Source: Roseiarcus sp963779095 (GTDB lineage Bacteria; Pseudomonadota; Alphaproteobacteria; Rhizobiales; Beijerinckiaceae). Taken from it: DNA of 64,000 nt. Positions 50,585-58,724 of this stretch are shown here, one piece after another (position 1 is the stretch's first letter; the number at the start of each line of letters is the position of its first letter). The translations under genes and the position numbers were made by a program. Location: positions 34,849-98,848 of the forward strand of contig CAVZWU010000026.1 in NCBI GenBank assembly GCA_963779095.1, in the 5' to 3' direction. Under the pieces are notes generated by a model. It was not told the DNA's origin. It saw only the letters and a list, made by a program, of their open reading frames with translations, and searched no databases.

Positions 50585-51819
50585 GTGGCTCACGTCATTG
50601 AGTTTGACGGGATTGTCTGAATCAATGGCTTGGCGATTGCGCGATGGAGATGATTCGTGGCCAGGCAAGAGGTTGCCGTCAAGAAGTACGCAGTCAAGCT
50701 GAGCGAAGAGGAGCGCGCCCGGCTCGACGACTTTGTCCGCAGGGGCAAGCGCGCCGCGCATTTGCTGACGAAAGCTCGCATCCTTCTGAAAGCGGACGTG
50801 TCGGAGGCCGGCGAGGGATGGAGCGACAGCCGGATCGCCGAGGCGCTGGACACCAGCATCCCGACGATCGAGCGAACGCGACGGCAACTTGTCGTGGAAG
50901 GCTTCGAAGCCGTCCTGATGCGCAAGTACAATCCCAAATCGGCCCCTCGCCGGATTTTCGACGGCGCCGCGGAAGCCAAGCTGATCGCTCTGGCTTGCGG
51001 ATCGGCCCCGGCTGGCCACGCCAGATGGACGCTGCGTCTTTTGGAGGAGAAAGTCGTCGAGTTGCAGATCGTCGGGAGCGCAGTGACAACACGATCGGGC
51101 GGACGCTCAAAAAAACATTCTCCAGCCCCATCGCAAGCAGCAATGGGTGATCGCGCCCGAGGCCAGCGCCGCCTTCGTCGCCAACATGGAAGACGTGCTG
51201 GAAGTTTACCAGAGGCCGCACGATCCCAAGCGCCCCCTCGTATGCCTCGATGAAACGTCGAAGCAACTCATCGCCGAGACGCGCGCGCCGATCGCGGCCA
51301 CGCCGGGACAAGCGGAGCGTTACGACTACGAATACGAGCGCAATGGCGTGGCCAATCTGTTCATGATGTTCGCGCCGCTCGAAGGCTGGCGGCGCGTGAA
51401 GGTCACGGACCGGCGCGCGGCCGTCGATTACGCCCACGCGCTCAAGGATTTGTCCGACATGCATTTTCCCGGCGCGGACAAGATCGTTCTGGTGCAGGAC
51501 AATCTCAGCACGCATACGGCTGCGTCGCTCTACGAAGCCTTTCCCGCCGCCGAAGCGCGCCGCCTCGTCAAACGATTCGAATGGCATTACACGCCCAAGC
51601 ACGGAAGCTGGCTCGACATGGCCGAATCCGAGCTCGCCGTCCTCTCGACCCAATGCCTCGATCGCCGCATCTGCGACAAGGCCGATCTGGTCGCCGAAGT
51701 CGCCGCCTGGCAAAAGCGCCGCAACACCCTGCACGCCAAAGCGGATTGGCAATTCACAACCGCCGACGCCCGCGTCAAGCTCGCAAGGCTATACCCTCAG
51801 TTCGTCTGACTCAGGCTAC
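50585..51819 (+). mobile_element. IS630-family insertion sequence
   Basis: TA dinucleotides at 50583-50584 and 51820-51821 flank GTGGCTCACGTCA and (reverse complement) GTAGCCTGAGTCA, which match at 8 of 13 positions with identical GTCA inner parts. The TA target is that of IS630/Tc1-like elements. The boundaries are reasonable but the repeats are weak. Confidence 0.6.
50657..51809 (+). CDS. IS630-family transposase with A7 frameshift site
   Basis: The GTG start gives MARQEVAVKKYAVKLSEEER. The N-terminal HTH part has SDSRIAEALDTSIPTIERTR. After LEEKVVELQIVG the frame changes near 51085 to NTIGRTLKK, then again, by -1, at the A7 tract 51109-51115. The catalytic part is KRPLVCLDETSKQLIAETRA (Asp), KIVLVQDNLSTHTAASLYEA (Asp) and HYTPKHGSWLDMAESELAVL (Glu). 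The two-frame layout with -1 movement at a CTC-AAA-AAA-A tract equals that of the other IS630 copy at 57170. Confidence 0.85.
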
Positions 51820-51865
51820 TAGGAGGCTTGGCGGCCCGCGGGCGGACTGCTCGCGAAGTCGGGGC

Positions 51866-52287
51866 ATGCGCATGACCGGCCACGTCGATCCGACCAAAGA
51901 GGCTTTCGCCGCCTTTCGCGCCGCCGATCGGCCCGGTCCGATCCATATGCTCAATCTGGTCAGGTTGCGCGCCCGCGGCCTATCCGGACGGCTGCGAGGC
52001 GACCGGGGCCGAGGCCTATGCGGCTTACGGGCGTGAAAGCGAGCCGGTGTTTTCGCGCCTCGGCGGGTCGATCGTCTGGTGCGGCCGGTTCGAACAGATG
52101 CTGATCGGACCTCGCGAAGGAGCGTTGGGATGTCTGCTTCATCGCCCAATACCCGAGCGTCGCTGCTTTCGTCGCAATGATCCGCGACCCTGCCTATCGC
52201 GAAGCGGTCAAGCACCGGCAGGTGGCGGTCGAGGATTCGCGGCTCATTCGCCTGGCGCCCGGCCCGATTGTCGCCGGTTTTGGCTGA
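51866..52287 (+). CDS. DUF1330-family protein (two frame changes)
   Basis: The ATG at 51866 opens MRMTGHVDPTKEAFAAFRAA. DRPGPIHMLNLVRLRA is the family start block. Frame changes near 51975 and 52120 lead to SEPVFSRLGGSIVWCGRFEQ, then CFIAQYPSVAAFVAMIRDPA and HRQVAVEDSRLIRLAPGPIV. It is a small dimeric alpha/beta ferredoxin-like fold protein of unknown role. It overlaps the next small membrane-protein gene. Confidence 0.7.
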
Positions 52288-52573
52288 AAACCACGACGGC
52301 CAGGGAGATAAGCTCTTGCCGCGCGCCGAGGCCTCGGCTAGACCCGCGCTATGGCTGGCGGTGCCATCGATTCTTGTCATTATCGGCCTCGTATTCATCG
52401 GCATCGCGCTTGTCTACTGGCTCACGCCTGCCGGCGGCCTTCCCAGGTTCCTGCCTGGGTTTGAGGCCGGCTCCGATCATGTGCATCTCACGCACGCGCT
52501 CGGCTCGCTGCTCGTCGCGCTTGCCCTGTTCGCGATCGCGATTGTCTGGTTCCAGCTCAGGTCAGAGGATTAG
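52268..52573 (+). CDS. Small membrane protein of unknown function
   Basis: About 100 residues with two hydrophobic helices: LWLAVPSILVIIGLVFIGIA and LGSLLVALALFAIAIVWFQL. Between them is a Gly/Pro-rich loop (LTPAGGLPRFLPGFEAGSDH). The start is uncertain; a TTG at 52268 or 52280 fits. It overlaps the DUF1330 stop by 20 bp. I do not recognise the family. Confidence 0.5.
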   Translation: MSPVLAENHDGQGDKLLPRAEASARPALWLAVPSILVIIGLVFIGIALVYWLTPAGGLPRFLPGFEAGSDHVHLTHALGSLLVALALFAIAIVWFQLRSED

Positions 52574-52755
52574 CCCGCGAGCGCGGGAACCCGCTATGGG
52601 CGCTCGTGCGCGCGGCTCGGCGAGCGGCGCTTTTTGGCCGAGGCCCTTCCAGCGTCCGAAAAATCGGACGGCCCGCGGTCAATGTCGCCAAACCGTCATG
52701 ATGCGTGCGTACTGGGATGTGCGATGTCGGACAGGTAGAAGCGGACGGTGCGCGC

Positions 52756-53125
52756 ATGGACATGAAAGTCATCGAAGGCGACGACGAGGTGACTCACGTC
52801 GTTCTCGACGGGCGATTCGACATTCAGGGCGCGCAGGAGGTCGATTCCCGCTTCGACGAGCTGGCGAAGAGCAGCAAGGCTCTGGTTGTCGACCTCGCCA
52901 AGGTTTCGTTCCTCGCGTCGCTCGGCGTTCGCACGCTGATGCTGAGCGCCAAGACGCTCATTCGCCGCGGCGCCGAAATGGCGGTCTGCGGCGCCAACGA
53001 GAACGTCGAAAAGGTCCTGCGCACGACCGGCTTCAACGAAGTCGCCGGCATTTATCCCGATCATGAGATCCGCCGCAGGCACGCTACGGGAGAGGCTTGC
53101 CGCCTTCTCGAGCAAGAAGGGATGA
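52756..53125 (+). CDS. STAS-domain anti-sigma factor antagonist, RsbV-like (frameshifted)
   Basis: The ATG at 52756 opens MDMKVIEGDDEVTHVVLDGR. FDIQGAQEVDSRFDELA and the phosphorylation segment VSFLASLGVRTLMLSAKTLI (Ser in the LASLGVR loop) are typical. The frame changes near 53070 and ends TLRERLAAFSSKKG, with a stop at 53123-53125 that overlaps the next ATG (ATGA). It is the switch protein of a partner-switching module with the kinase and phosphatase genes that follow. Confidence 0.82.
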
Positions 53126-53506
53126 GCGAGCCTCAGCCGCGGACCTGTTCGCGCGAGTTTCCCGGCACGGTCGAGGCTGCCTCGGAGGCTGAAAACTGGG
53201 TTGCGCGCCAGGCGAGCGCCTTGGGCATCGGCGAAGAGGCGGAATTCGCGATTGGTCTCTGCCTCGAGGAACTGTTCCTCAACGCCGTCCAGCATGGCCA
53301 CGCCAACCGCGCGACCATTTCCGTCTGCGCTGAGCCCAATGGGCGTCGTCGTCGAGTTCGCCGACGACGGCGAGCCGTTCGATCCGACGCTCGCCCCCGC
53401 CAAGCGGATCAACGGGCCGACAGAGGATTTCGACATCGGCGGCTACGGCGCCGGGCTCATGCAGAAATTCTCCCAGCGCATGAGCTACGCCGCTCTGAAG
53501 GCATGA
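53122..53506 (+). CDS. Anti-sigma factor serine kinase, RsbW-like (frameshifted)
   Basis: An HATPase_c_2 protein, MSEPQPRTCSREFPGTVEAA, then AEFAIGLCLEELFLNAVQHG carrying the N-box (ELFLNAVQHG). The frame changes near 53338 and continues VVVEFADDGEPFDPT (G1 box) and DIGGYGAGLMQKFSQRMSY (G2 box). Another change near 53500 would add GMNRLVLEF, the usual final strand. It should phosphorylate the STAS protein encoded just upstream. No sigma factor gene is adjacent. Confidence 0.8.
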
Positions 53507-53580
53507 ACCGCCTCGTCCTCGAATTCGCCGCCTCCTCGACGCTGACGCCAGCCGGGGCGCGGTCGGTATATCATGACGAC

Positions 53581-54887
53581 ATGAATGATTCCCCGGAGCT
53601 GCGCGCCGCCATTCGGGCGACGAACGCTTTCCATGACCTGTCCGACGCTAAACTTGCGATACCTGATCGAAGCGGCCGAACTGGAGACGTTCGATCCCGA
53701 CGCCGTCCTCATGGTGCAAGGCGGGTCCAGCGACTACGCCATGCTGATTCTGGAGGGCGAGGTGACGGTCAGCGCCGAGAGCGCTCGCGGCGCTGTTCCT
53801 ATTTCGATGCTTCAGGGCCCCCTCGCTGGTCGGCGAATTGGGGGCGCTCGCAGCAATTGCCGCGCAGCGCGACGGCCCGCGCGCGCACGCCCGTCACCGC
53901 TCTGCGCTTCGGACGCGCCGCGCTGGTCGAGGTCGCGCGCCACGCCGTCCTTGCTGATCGACGTCATCGGCCGGATGGGTGAGCGCTTGCGCAAATTCAA
54001 TGGCGCAATCAGCCTCTACACCGACGCGCTCGAAGCGCTCGAGCATCACGAGTTCGATCCCGCGCTGCTCGAGGAGTTGGGCAATCCGATCCCTGACCTT
54101 GCCGATTTCGGTCGGACCTTCGGCCGCATGGCCGAGCAGATCATTCTGCGCCGTCAGCGCGACGACGAAATGGCCAGCGCGGCGGTCATTCAGCGTGCGC
54201 TTCTGCCTAGGGTCCGGGATTTCGCTGCCGAGTCCGGCCTCGACGTCTGGGCGTGCGATGACTCCCGCGCGCGATGTCGGCGGCGATTTCTTCGATCTCG
54301 TGCCCCTAGCCGACGGCCGCGTCGCGCTCGGCGTCGGCGACGTCTGCGGCAAGGGCGTGCCTGCGGCCCTGTTCATGGGCATCACCAGGACGCTCATCCG
54401 CATCAACCTGCGTGAGAACCGGGATCTGCCGGGGGCGATCCAGAATGCGAACGCATATCTTGTGAACAACAACGCAGCCGGGTTGTTCGCCACGCTCGTC
54501 TACGCCGCATATGATCCGCGCTCGGGCGAGCTCGAATATTGCAGCGGAGGCCACCTTCCCGCGTTCATTCGCCGCCCCGGCGGCGTGATCGAGGTGCTGG
54601 CTGGCGGCGGCCTGCCAGTTGGCCTGTTCGAGCCCATGAAGATGATTGTGCGCCAGGCCCAAATGCGCCCTGGCGACCTTTTCTTCCTTTACACCGACGG
54701 CGTCACCGAAGCCGAGGACCCAGCGGCGCGTCAGTTCGGGGAGGAGCGCCTCCAAAGTCTGCTTGCCAAAGGGGGCCATGGGGCCCGTGCGGACCAGTGG
54801 ACCGCCCGGGTCGAGGCGGCGGTGCGAGAGTTTGCGCAGGGACGATCCCAGTTCGACGACATCACCTGCCTCGCGCTGAGGCGGTGA
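53581..54887 (+). CDS. Cyclic-nucleotide-domain SpoIIE/RsbU-type phosphatase (five or more frame changes)
   Basis: The start ATG at 53581 opens MNDSPELRAAIRATNAFHDL. The sensor domain has LRYLIEAAELETFDPDAVLM and SSDYAMLILEGEVTVSAESA (cNMP-binding fold). A helical linker carries EMASAAVIQRALLPRV. The PP2C-type phosphatase has MTPARDVGGDFFDLVPLADG, LGVGDVCGKGVPAALFMGIT, SGGHLPAFIRRPGG and FFLYTDGVTEAEDPAARQFG. Frame changes lie near 53655, 53825, 53880, 53945 and 54255. It would dephosphorylate the STAS protein in response to a signal. Confidence 0.82.
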
Positions 54888-55172
54888 GGCGCGGGGGTCG
54901 GTGAACCGATACCCCGCCATCACGAGATCGACGCCAAGGGTGTCCCGAAGGCTCGGAATTTGCGAAACGCGCACGAAGCCTCCCGAAATCCGATCGACAT
55001 GATGAAGGGGAGGCGATCGCTCTTGAGGCTCGCACTACGTATTTTATGTGATAAAATTGCCGCGAACGGGCGGTGATCCAATCCGACACAAAATTTTTTC
55101 GACAATTTCTTTCCGCGAATCACTATTCGTATTATCATTGTTTAGAATCGCGGAATGCACTGGAGGCCGGGG
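54888..55172. other. AT-rich intergenic region holding repeat copy A
   Basis: About 285 bp after the phosphatase stop. From 55035 it is unusually AT-rich for this genome (cgtattttatgtgataaaat; ttcgtattatcattgtttag). It contains one copy of a 29-bp imperfect repeat. No gene is supported. Confidence 0.45.
55093..55121 (+). repeat. 29-bp imperfect repeat, copy A
   Basis: The sequence begins attttttcgacaatttctt and ends cgcgaatc. It aligns without gaps to copy B at 58056-58084, with about 24 of 29 identical. It lies on the left side of the nested IS block. Confidence 0.55.
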
Positions 55173-55387
55173 ATGGCGCGGGCAGGCGAAGGAGCTGAAA
55201 CTGGAGGCGGGCAGGCGCCGAATGGCGTCCTTCTCCCGGAGACATGGCGCTGCTCGGCACGCGCATGCTGGAACGCTTGGCCGCCGGGTCGACCTTGGCT
55301 GAGGTTGCAGCGGATGAGGGCCTGGCGCCGCGCCGCGCGCGCGAACTGGTAGCCGAGGCTTTCGCCCGGCGCGGCCTCGATCCCTAG
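55173..55387 (+). pseudogene. Truncated small HTH-like gene ended by IS insertion
   Basis: The ATG at 55173 opens MARAGEGAETGGGQAPNGVL. A frame change near 55243 then gives ALLGTRMLERLAAGSTLAEV and APRRARELVAEAFARRGLDP. The second part looks like a helix-turn-helix of a small conserved Rhizobiales or phage-type protein. Its TAG at 55385-55387 is not native. It comes from a target TA plus the first G of the IS630 inverted repeat, and an IS5 element has since inserted at this CTAG. The gene is therefore missing its C-terminus. Confidence 0.5.
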
Positions 55388-56737
55388 CAGGCTGCTGAAA
55401 AAGTGGCGCGGAAGGGCTCTGGTGTTTGCCTTTGGGGGGTGATTCGCTGGCGTCGGCGAGGCGATTCGCGAGGGGATCGATGCGGGGCGAGGATCGGACG
55501 AGCGGGGCGTTGTTCTCTTACGTCGACGTCGAGGGGCGGATCGCCGCGAACCATCCGGTGCGGGCGATGCGGCGGCTGACCAACGCGGCGCTGGCCCAGC
55601 TCGACGCGAGGTTTTCGGCGCTTTACGAGGGAATTGGGCGTCCCTCGATCCCGCCGGAGCGATTGCTGCGGGCCTCGCTTGTGCAGCTTCTCTATTCGAT
55701 CCGCTCGGAGCGGCAGCTGGTCGAACGGCTGGAGTTCGACATGCTGTTTCGCTGGTTCGTCGGGCTTACGATCGACGAGAGCGTGTTCGACGCCTCGACC
55801 TTCTCGAAGAACCGCGACCGCCTGCTCACCCACGAGATCGCGCAAGAGTTTCTGTCTTCGCTTCTCGGCCTGCCGGAGGTGAAGGGGCTTCTGAGCGCCG
55901 AGCATTTTTCGGTCGATGGAACGATGTTGAAAGCCTGGGCGTCGATGAAGAGCTTCCGTCCCAAGAGCGCCTCTGGCGAAGGCCGGGGGAACGACCCGGG
56001 CGAGCCGCTGCCTCCGGGGCGCAACCGCGAGGCCGACTTCCGCAAGACCAAGCGCTCGAACAAAACCCACGCCTCGACGACCGACAAGGAGGCGCGCCTT
56101 TATCGCAAAGGCGCAGGCCAGGAGAGCCGTCTTTGCTATCTCGGCCATGCGCTGATGGAGAACCGCAACGGTCTTGTGGCGGCGCCCGAGGCGACGCTGG
56201 CGACCGGAACGGCCGAGCGCGAGGCGGCGGCTGCTTTCAGCCAGCGCTTGCCCTTTGGCGCGACGCTCGGCGCCGACAAGGGCTATGACGCCGAGGCCTT
56301 CGTCGAGGGCTTGAAGGCGCGTGGGATTGAGCCGCATGTCGCGATCAACGGGACGGTGAGCAAGCATGGCAAGGCGCGCAAGACCGCCGTCCCGGGCGAG
56401 GTCGCCGCGAGTGTGCGCTATGCGATCAGCCAGCGGCTGCGCAAACGCATCGAGGAAGGCTTCGGCTGGACGAAGACGGTCGGCGGCCTCATGCAGGTGA
56501 AGGTGCGTGGCCTCGACAAGGTCCGCGCCGCTTTCGTCTTCGCCATGGCCGCCTACAACATCGTCCGCCTGCCCAAGCTTATGGCCGCAACGGGCGAACT
56601 GCGTTCAGCGACATGAAAAGCCAGAGAACAATGACCCGACGTCACGCCAAAACCTCGAACGTGAGCCGCGCCCGCCTGCAAAAAATTGCGCTTGCCACCC
56701 CTCGTTGCGCAAACGCAGTGACTTTTTCAGCAGCCTG
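55388..56737 (+). mobile_element. IS5-family insertion sequence nested at an IS630 end
   Basis: Perfect 17-bp inverted ends: caggctgctgaaaaagt at 55388-55404 and its complement at 56721-56737. They are flanked by CTAG at 55384-55387 and 56738-56741. The right CTAG copy contains the TA and the first G of the following IS630 element, so this insertion occurred later, precisely at the junction of that IS630 copy. Confidence 0.85.
55480..56616 (+). CDS. IS5-family transposase
   Basis: An intact protein of about 378 residues from the ATG at 55480 (MRGEDRTSGALFSYVDVEGR). The family blocks are RPSIPPERLLRASLVQLLYS, VERLEFDMLFRWFVGLTIDE, LSAEHFSVDGTMLKAWASMK (first Asp), GATLGADKGYDAEAFVEGLK (second Asp) and ISQRLRKRIEEGFGWTKTVG (Glu). 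The complete frame and perfect ends suggest a recently active copy. Confidence 0.88.
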   Translation: MRGEDRTSGALFSYVDVEGRIAANHPVRAMRRLTNAALAQLDARFSALYEGIGRPSIPPERLLRASLVQLLYSIRSERQLVERLEFDMLFRWFVGLTIDESVFDASTFSKNRDRLLTHEIAQEFLSSLLGLPEVKGLLSAEHFSVDGTMLKAWASMKSFRPKSASGEGRGNDPGEPLPPGRNREADFRKTKRSNKTHASTTDKEARLYRKGAGQESRLCYLGHALMENRNGLVAAPEATLATGTAEREAAAAFSQRLPFGATLGADKGYDAEAFVEGLKARGIEPHVAINGTVSKHGKARKTAVPGEVAASVRYAISQRLRKRIEEGFGWTKTVGGLMQVKVRGLDKVRAAFVFAMAAYNIVRLPKLMAATGELRSAT

Positions 56738-56740
56738 CTA

Positions 56741-57788
56741 GAGCATTTTCAGGACTGACGGAATTGAGGGGATTCCGTCTGGGTTGCGGTGATGATTCTC
56801 TGCGCGGATCGAATTGGCGCTGGGGAGTATCATGGGCGTGGCTTATTCGCAGGACCTTCGGGATCGGGTGATGGCTGCGGTGGACGGGGGCTCAGCGTCT
56901 ATTCGGCCGCGCGGCTGTTTCGGGTCAGCGTGTCGTACATTTACAAGGCGCTCGGCCGGCGGCGTGCGACCGGCGATGTGACGGCCCACAAGTCGGGCGG
57001 CGGCCCAAAGCCGAAGCTTGCGGCCTATGACGAGGCGTTGCGCGCTCAGGTGGCGCAGAAAGGCGATATCACGCTGGTCGAACTGCAAGCGTGGCTTGCC
57101 GGCGATCATGCGGTGAGAGTCAGCGTCGGTTGTCTTTGGGCGCGGGTCCGGCATCTTGGGCTGACGCTCAAAAAAAGTCACAACGCGCCGCAGAGCAGGA
57201 TCGTGCCGACGTAGCGGAAGCTCGCGAGCAATGGCGGGCGCAGCAGGGCGAATGGCGGCCGGACAATCTTGTGTTTGTCGACGAAACCGGCGCGTCGACC
57301 AAAATGACCCGGCTCTACGGCCGATGCCCGCGCGGCGAGCGCCTGGTCGCGCCGGTTCCGTGGGGCCATTGGAAGACGACGACCTTCATCGGCGCGCTGC
57401 GGCAAGACGGTCTGGTCGCGCCTTGCGCGTTCGACGGGCCGATCAACGGCGAGAAGTTCCGCGCCTGGGTCGAGCAGTTCCTCGTTCCCGAGCTCAAGCC
57501 CGGCGACATCGTCATCCTCGACAATCTGCCGAGCCATAAAGTGGAGGGCGTCAGAGCGGCGATCGAGAACGCCGGCGCCCGGCTGCTCTACTTGCCCTCC
57601 TACAGCCCCGATCTCAACCCGATCGAGCAGGGGTTCGCCAAACTCAAAGCCCTGCTGCGCAAAGCCGAGGCGCGAACCTTCGACGCCCTGATCCACGCCA
57701 TCGCAACCGCACTCGAAACCTTCACTCCCGACGAATGCGCAAATTATCTCCCAAACTCAGGATATCGACGCCAATAATGAAAATGCTC
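56741..57788 (+). mobile_element. IS630-family insertion sequence, third copy
   Basis: gagcattttca at 56741-56751 and tgaaaatgctc at 57778-57788 are exact inverted ends. The left flank is TA (56739-56740), now inside the CTAG duplicated by the IS5 element. The right flank is CA rather than TA, so the target copy has mutated or the right side has been rearranged. Confidence 0.8.
56832..57777 (+). CDS. IS630-family transposase with A7 frameshift site, third copy
   Basis: The ATG at 56832 opens MGVAYSQDLRDRVMAAVDGG. A base change in the G5 run near 56888 leads to LSVYSAARLFRVSVSYIYKA, the HTH. The first frame stops after GLTLKK. A -1 step at the A7 tract 57170-57176 gives SQRAAEQDRADVAEAREQWR, NLVFVDETGASTKMTRLYGR (Asp), GDIVILDNLPSHKVEGVRAA (Asp) and LPSYSPDLNPIEQGFAKLKA (Glu intact). 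All three catalytic acids are present. Confidence 0.87.
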
Positions 57789-57924
57789 CAGAGCCCCCGA
57801 GGTCTCTCAATTCCATGATTTCGTGCGCTTTTCGCGAAAAATGGGCCCCGGCTTTTTTCGGCGTGCGCGCTGTGCCTGGCCCGGATGTGGACGGCGACGG
57901 TCCGCGGCCGAGGAGGTCGGTGAT

Positions 57925-57951
57925 TTGTGCATAGCAGCACAATGATTGTGC
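57925..57951. promoter_or_regulatory. Alternating TTGTGC/GCACAA half-sites
   Basis: TTGTGC at 57925-57930, GCACAA at 57937-57942 and TTGTGC at 57946-57951 make two overlapping inverted repeats (spacers of 6 and 3 nt). Such TGC-GCA half-sites resemble operators of phasin-type regulators, but no matching gene follows directly. Confidence 0.35.
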
Positions 57952-58055
57952 AACGCAGCAGAACCTGCTATCAGTCAACACCTGCAAACGGAGGGTCCTT
58001 CAAGGCGACGGTTGATCTGCGGACGGCGCCCTTCCAGCGTTAGTGTTGACGGGAA

Positions 58056-58084
58056 GATTTTTCGACAAATTCTTTTCGAGAATC
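58056..58084 (+). repeat. 29-bp imperfect repeat, copy B
   Basis: The sequence begins gatttttcgacaaattctt and ends cgagaatc, matching copy A at 55093-55121 in about 24 of 29 positions. The two copies bracket the IS-rich segment 55173-57788 in the same orientation. Confidence 0.55.
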
Positions 58085-58371
58085 CAAATCGATTGTATGA
58101 TGTATTTTCAACGCCGAAGCTGGCCGCGCCGGGTGGACGGGGCCTGCGAGACATCGAGATATGCGCTAGATGCATAACTAGGCGAGACAGCAAGGCGTGC
58201 GGACTGGGTATGGAGCAGGGAAATTCTTGTTTTGGATTGCCGTAACTCATTGAAGAATCCGGATTAGGAAAAATAAACGATAGCAAATGCAAGCGGATTT
58301 ACTAGCGTTTAGGCTCGTTTGTTGGGGTTTGCTCTCACGGGCTCGGCGGCTTAACGCGATGCAGTCATGAG

Positions 58372-58596
58372 ATGGAGGAATGGTTGGAAGATTTTGGGGC
58401 GACGCTAGGGCGCAGCGACGATAGCGAACGCTGCGACTATTACCATGCCGGCAATCTGGATCGCATCAGGGACGCGCCGCCTCAGGCGACCGCCGCCGTC
58501 CACCGCCACGACATCACGACGATGAGCGAACTGGCCCGGCGCGGCTTTCATCTTGTCGACATGAGCGGCGAAGTCTGGACGATGCGCCGCGGATAG
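58372..58596 (+). CDS. Hypothetical small protein
   Basis: 74 residues from the ATG at 58372 (MEEWLEDFGATLGRSDDSER), ending FHLVDMSGEVWTMRRG. It is acidic at the N-terminus with no signal or membrane segment. I do not recognise a family. Codon use is plausible but the Shine-Dalgarno is weak, so it may not be a gene. Confidence 0.35.
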   Translation: MEEWLEDFGATLGRSDDSERCDYYHAGNLDRIRDAPPQATAAVHRHDITTMSELARRGFHLVDMSGEVWTMRRG

Positions 58597-58724
58597 GGAT
58601 CCTCCTTTTCGATCGAGCTTGTGCGGGAGGGACTCTGGAAGTGGCGACAAAACCGATTGGAATTGCAGGAAACGGACTTGGAAATTGCGGAGGCCGGCAT
58701 GAGCCGCCTCTCGTGAGAGCGCTC

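Larger units (their letters stand above)
57789..58371. other. Accessory intergenic region without a supported gene
   Basis: 583 bp right of the nested IS block. It contains alternating TTGTGC/GCACAA half-sites near 57925 and repeat copy B near 58056. The sequence around 58080-58110 and 58250-58300 is AT-rich. Short open frames here have no recognisable relatives or start signals, so it may be the degraded remainder of the gene interrupted on the left side. Confidence 0.45.

Noticed and set aside
57946..58245. 99-codon plus-strand frame in the IS-flanking region
   Set aside because: It starts inside the operator-like array, lacks a Shine-Dalgarno sequence and crosses the AT-rich repeat; no relatives recognised.
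58405..58650. Minus-strand small frame opposite the 58372 hypothetical gene
   Set aside because: No start signal or recognisable motif; at most one strand is coding and the plus-strand frame has the better start.
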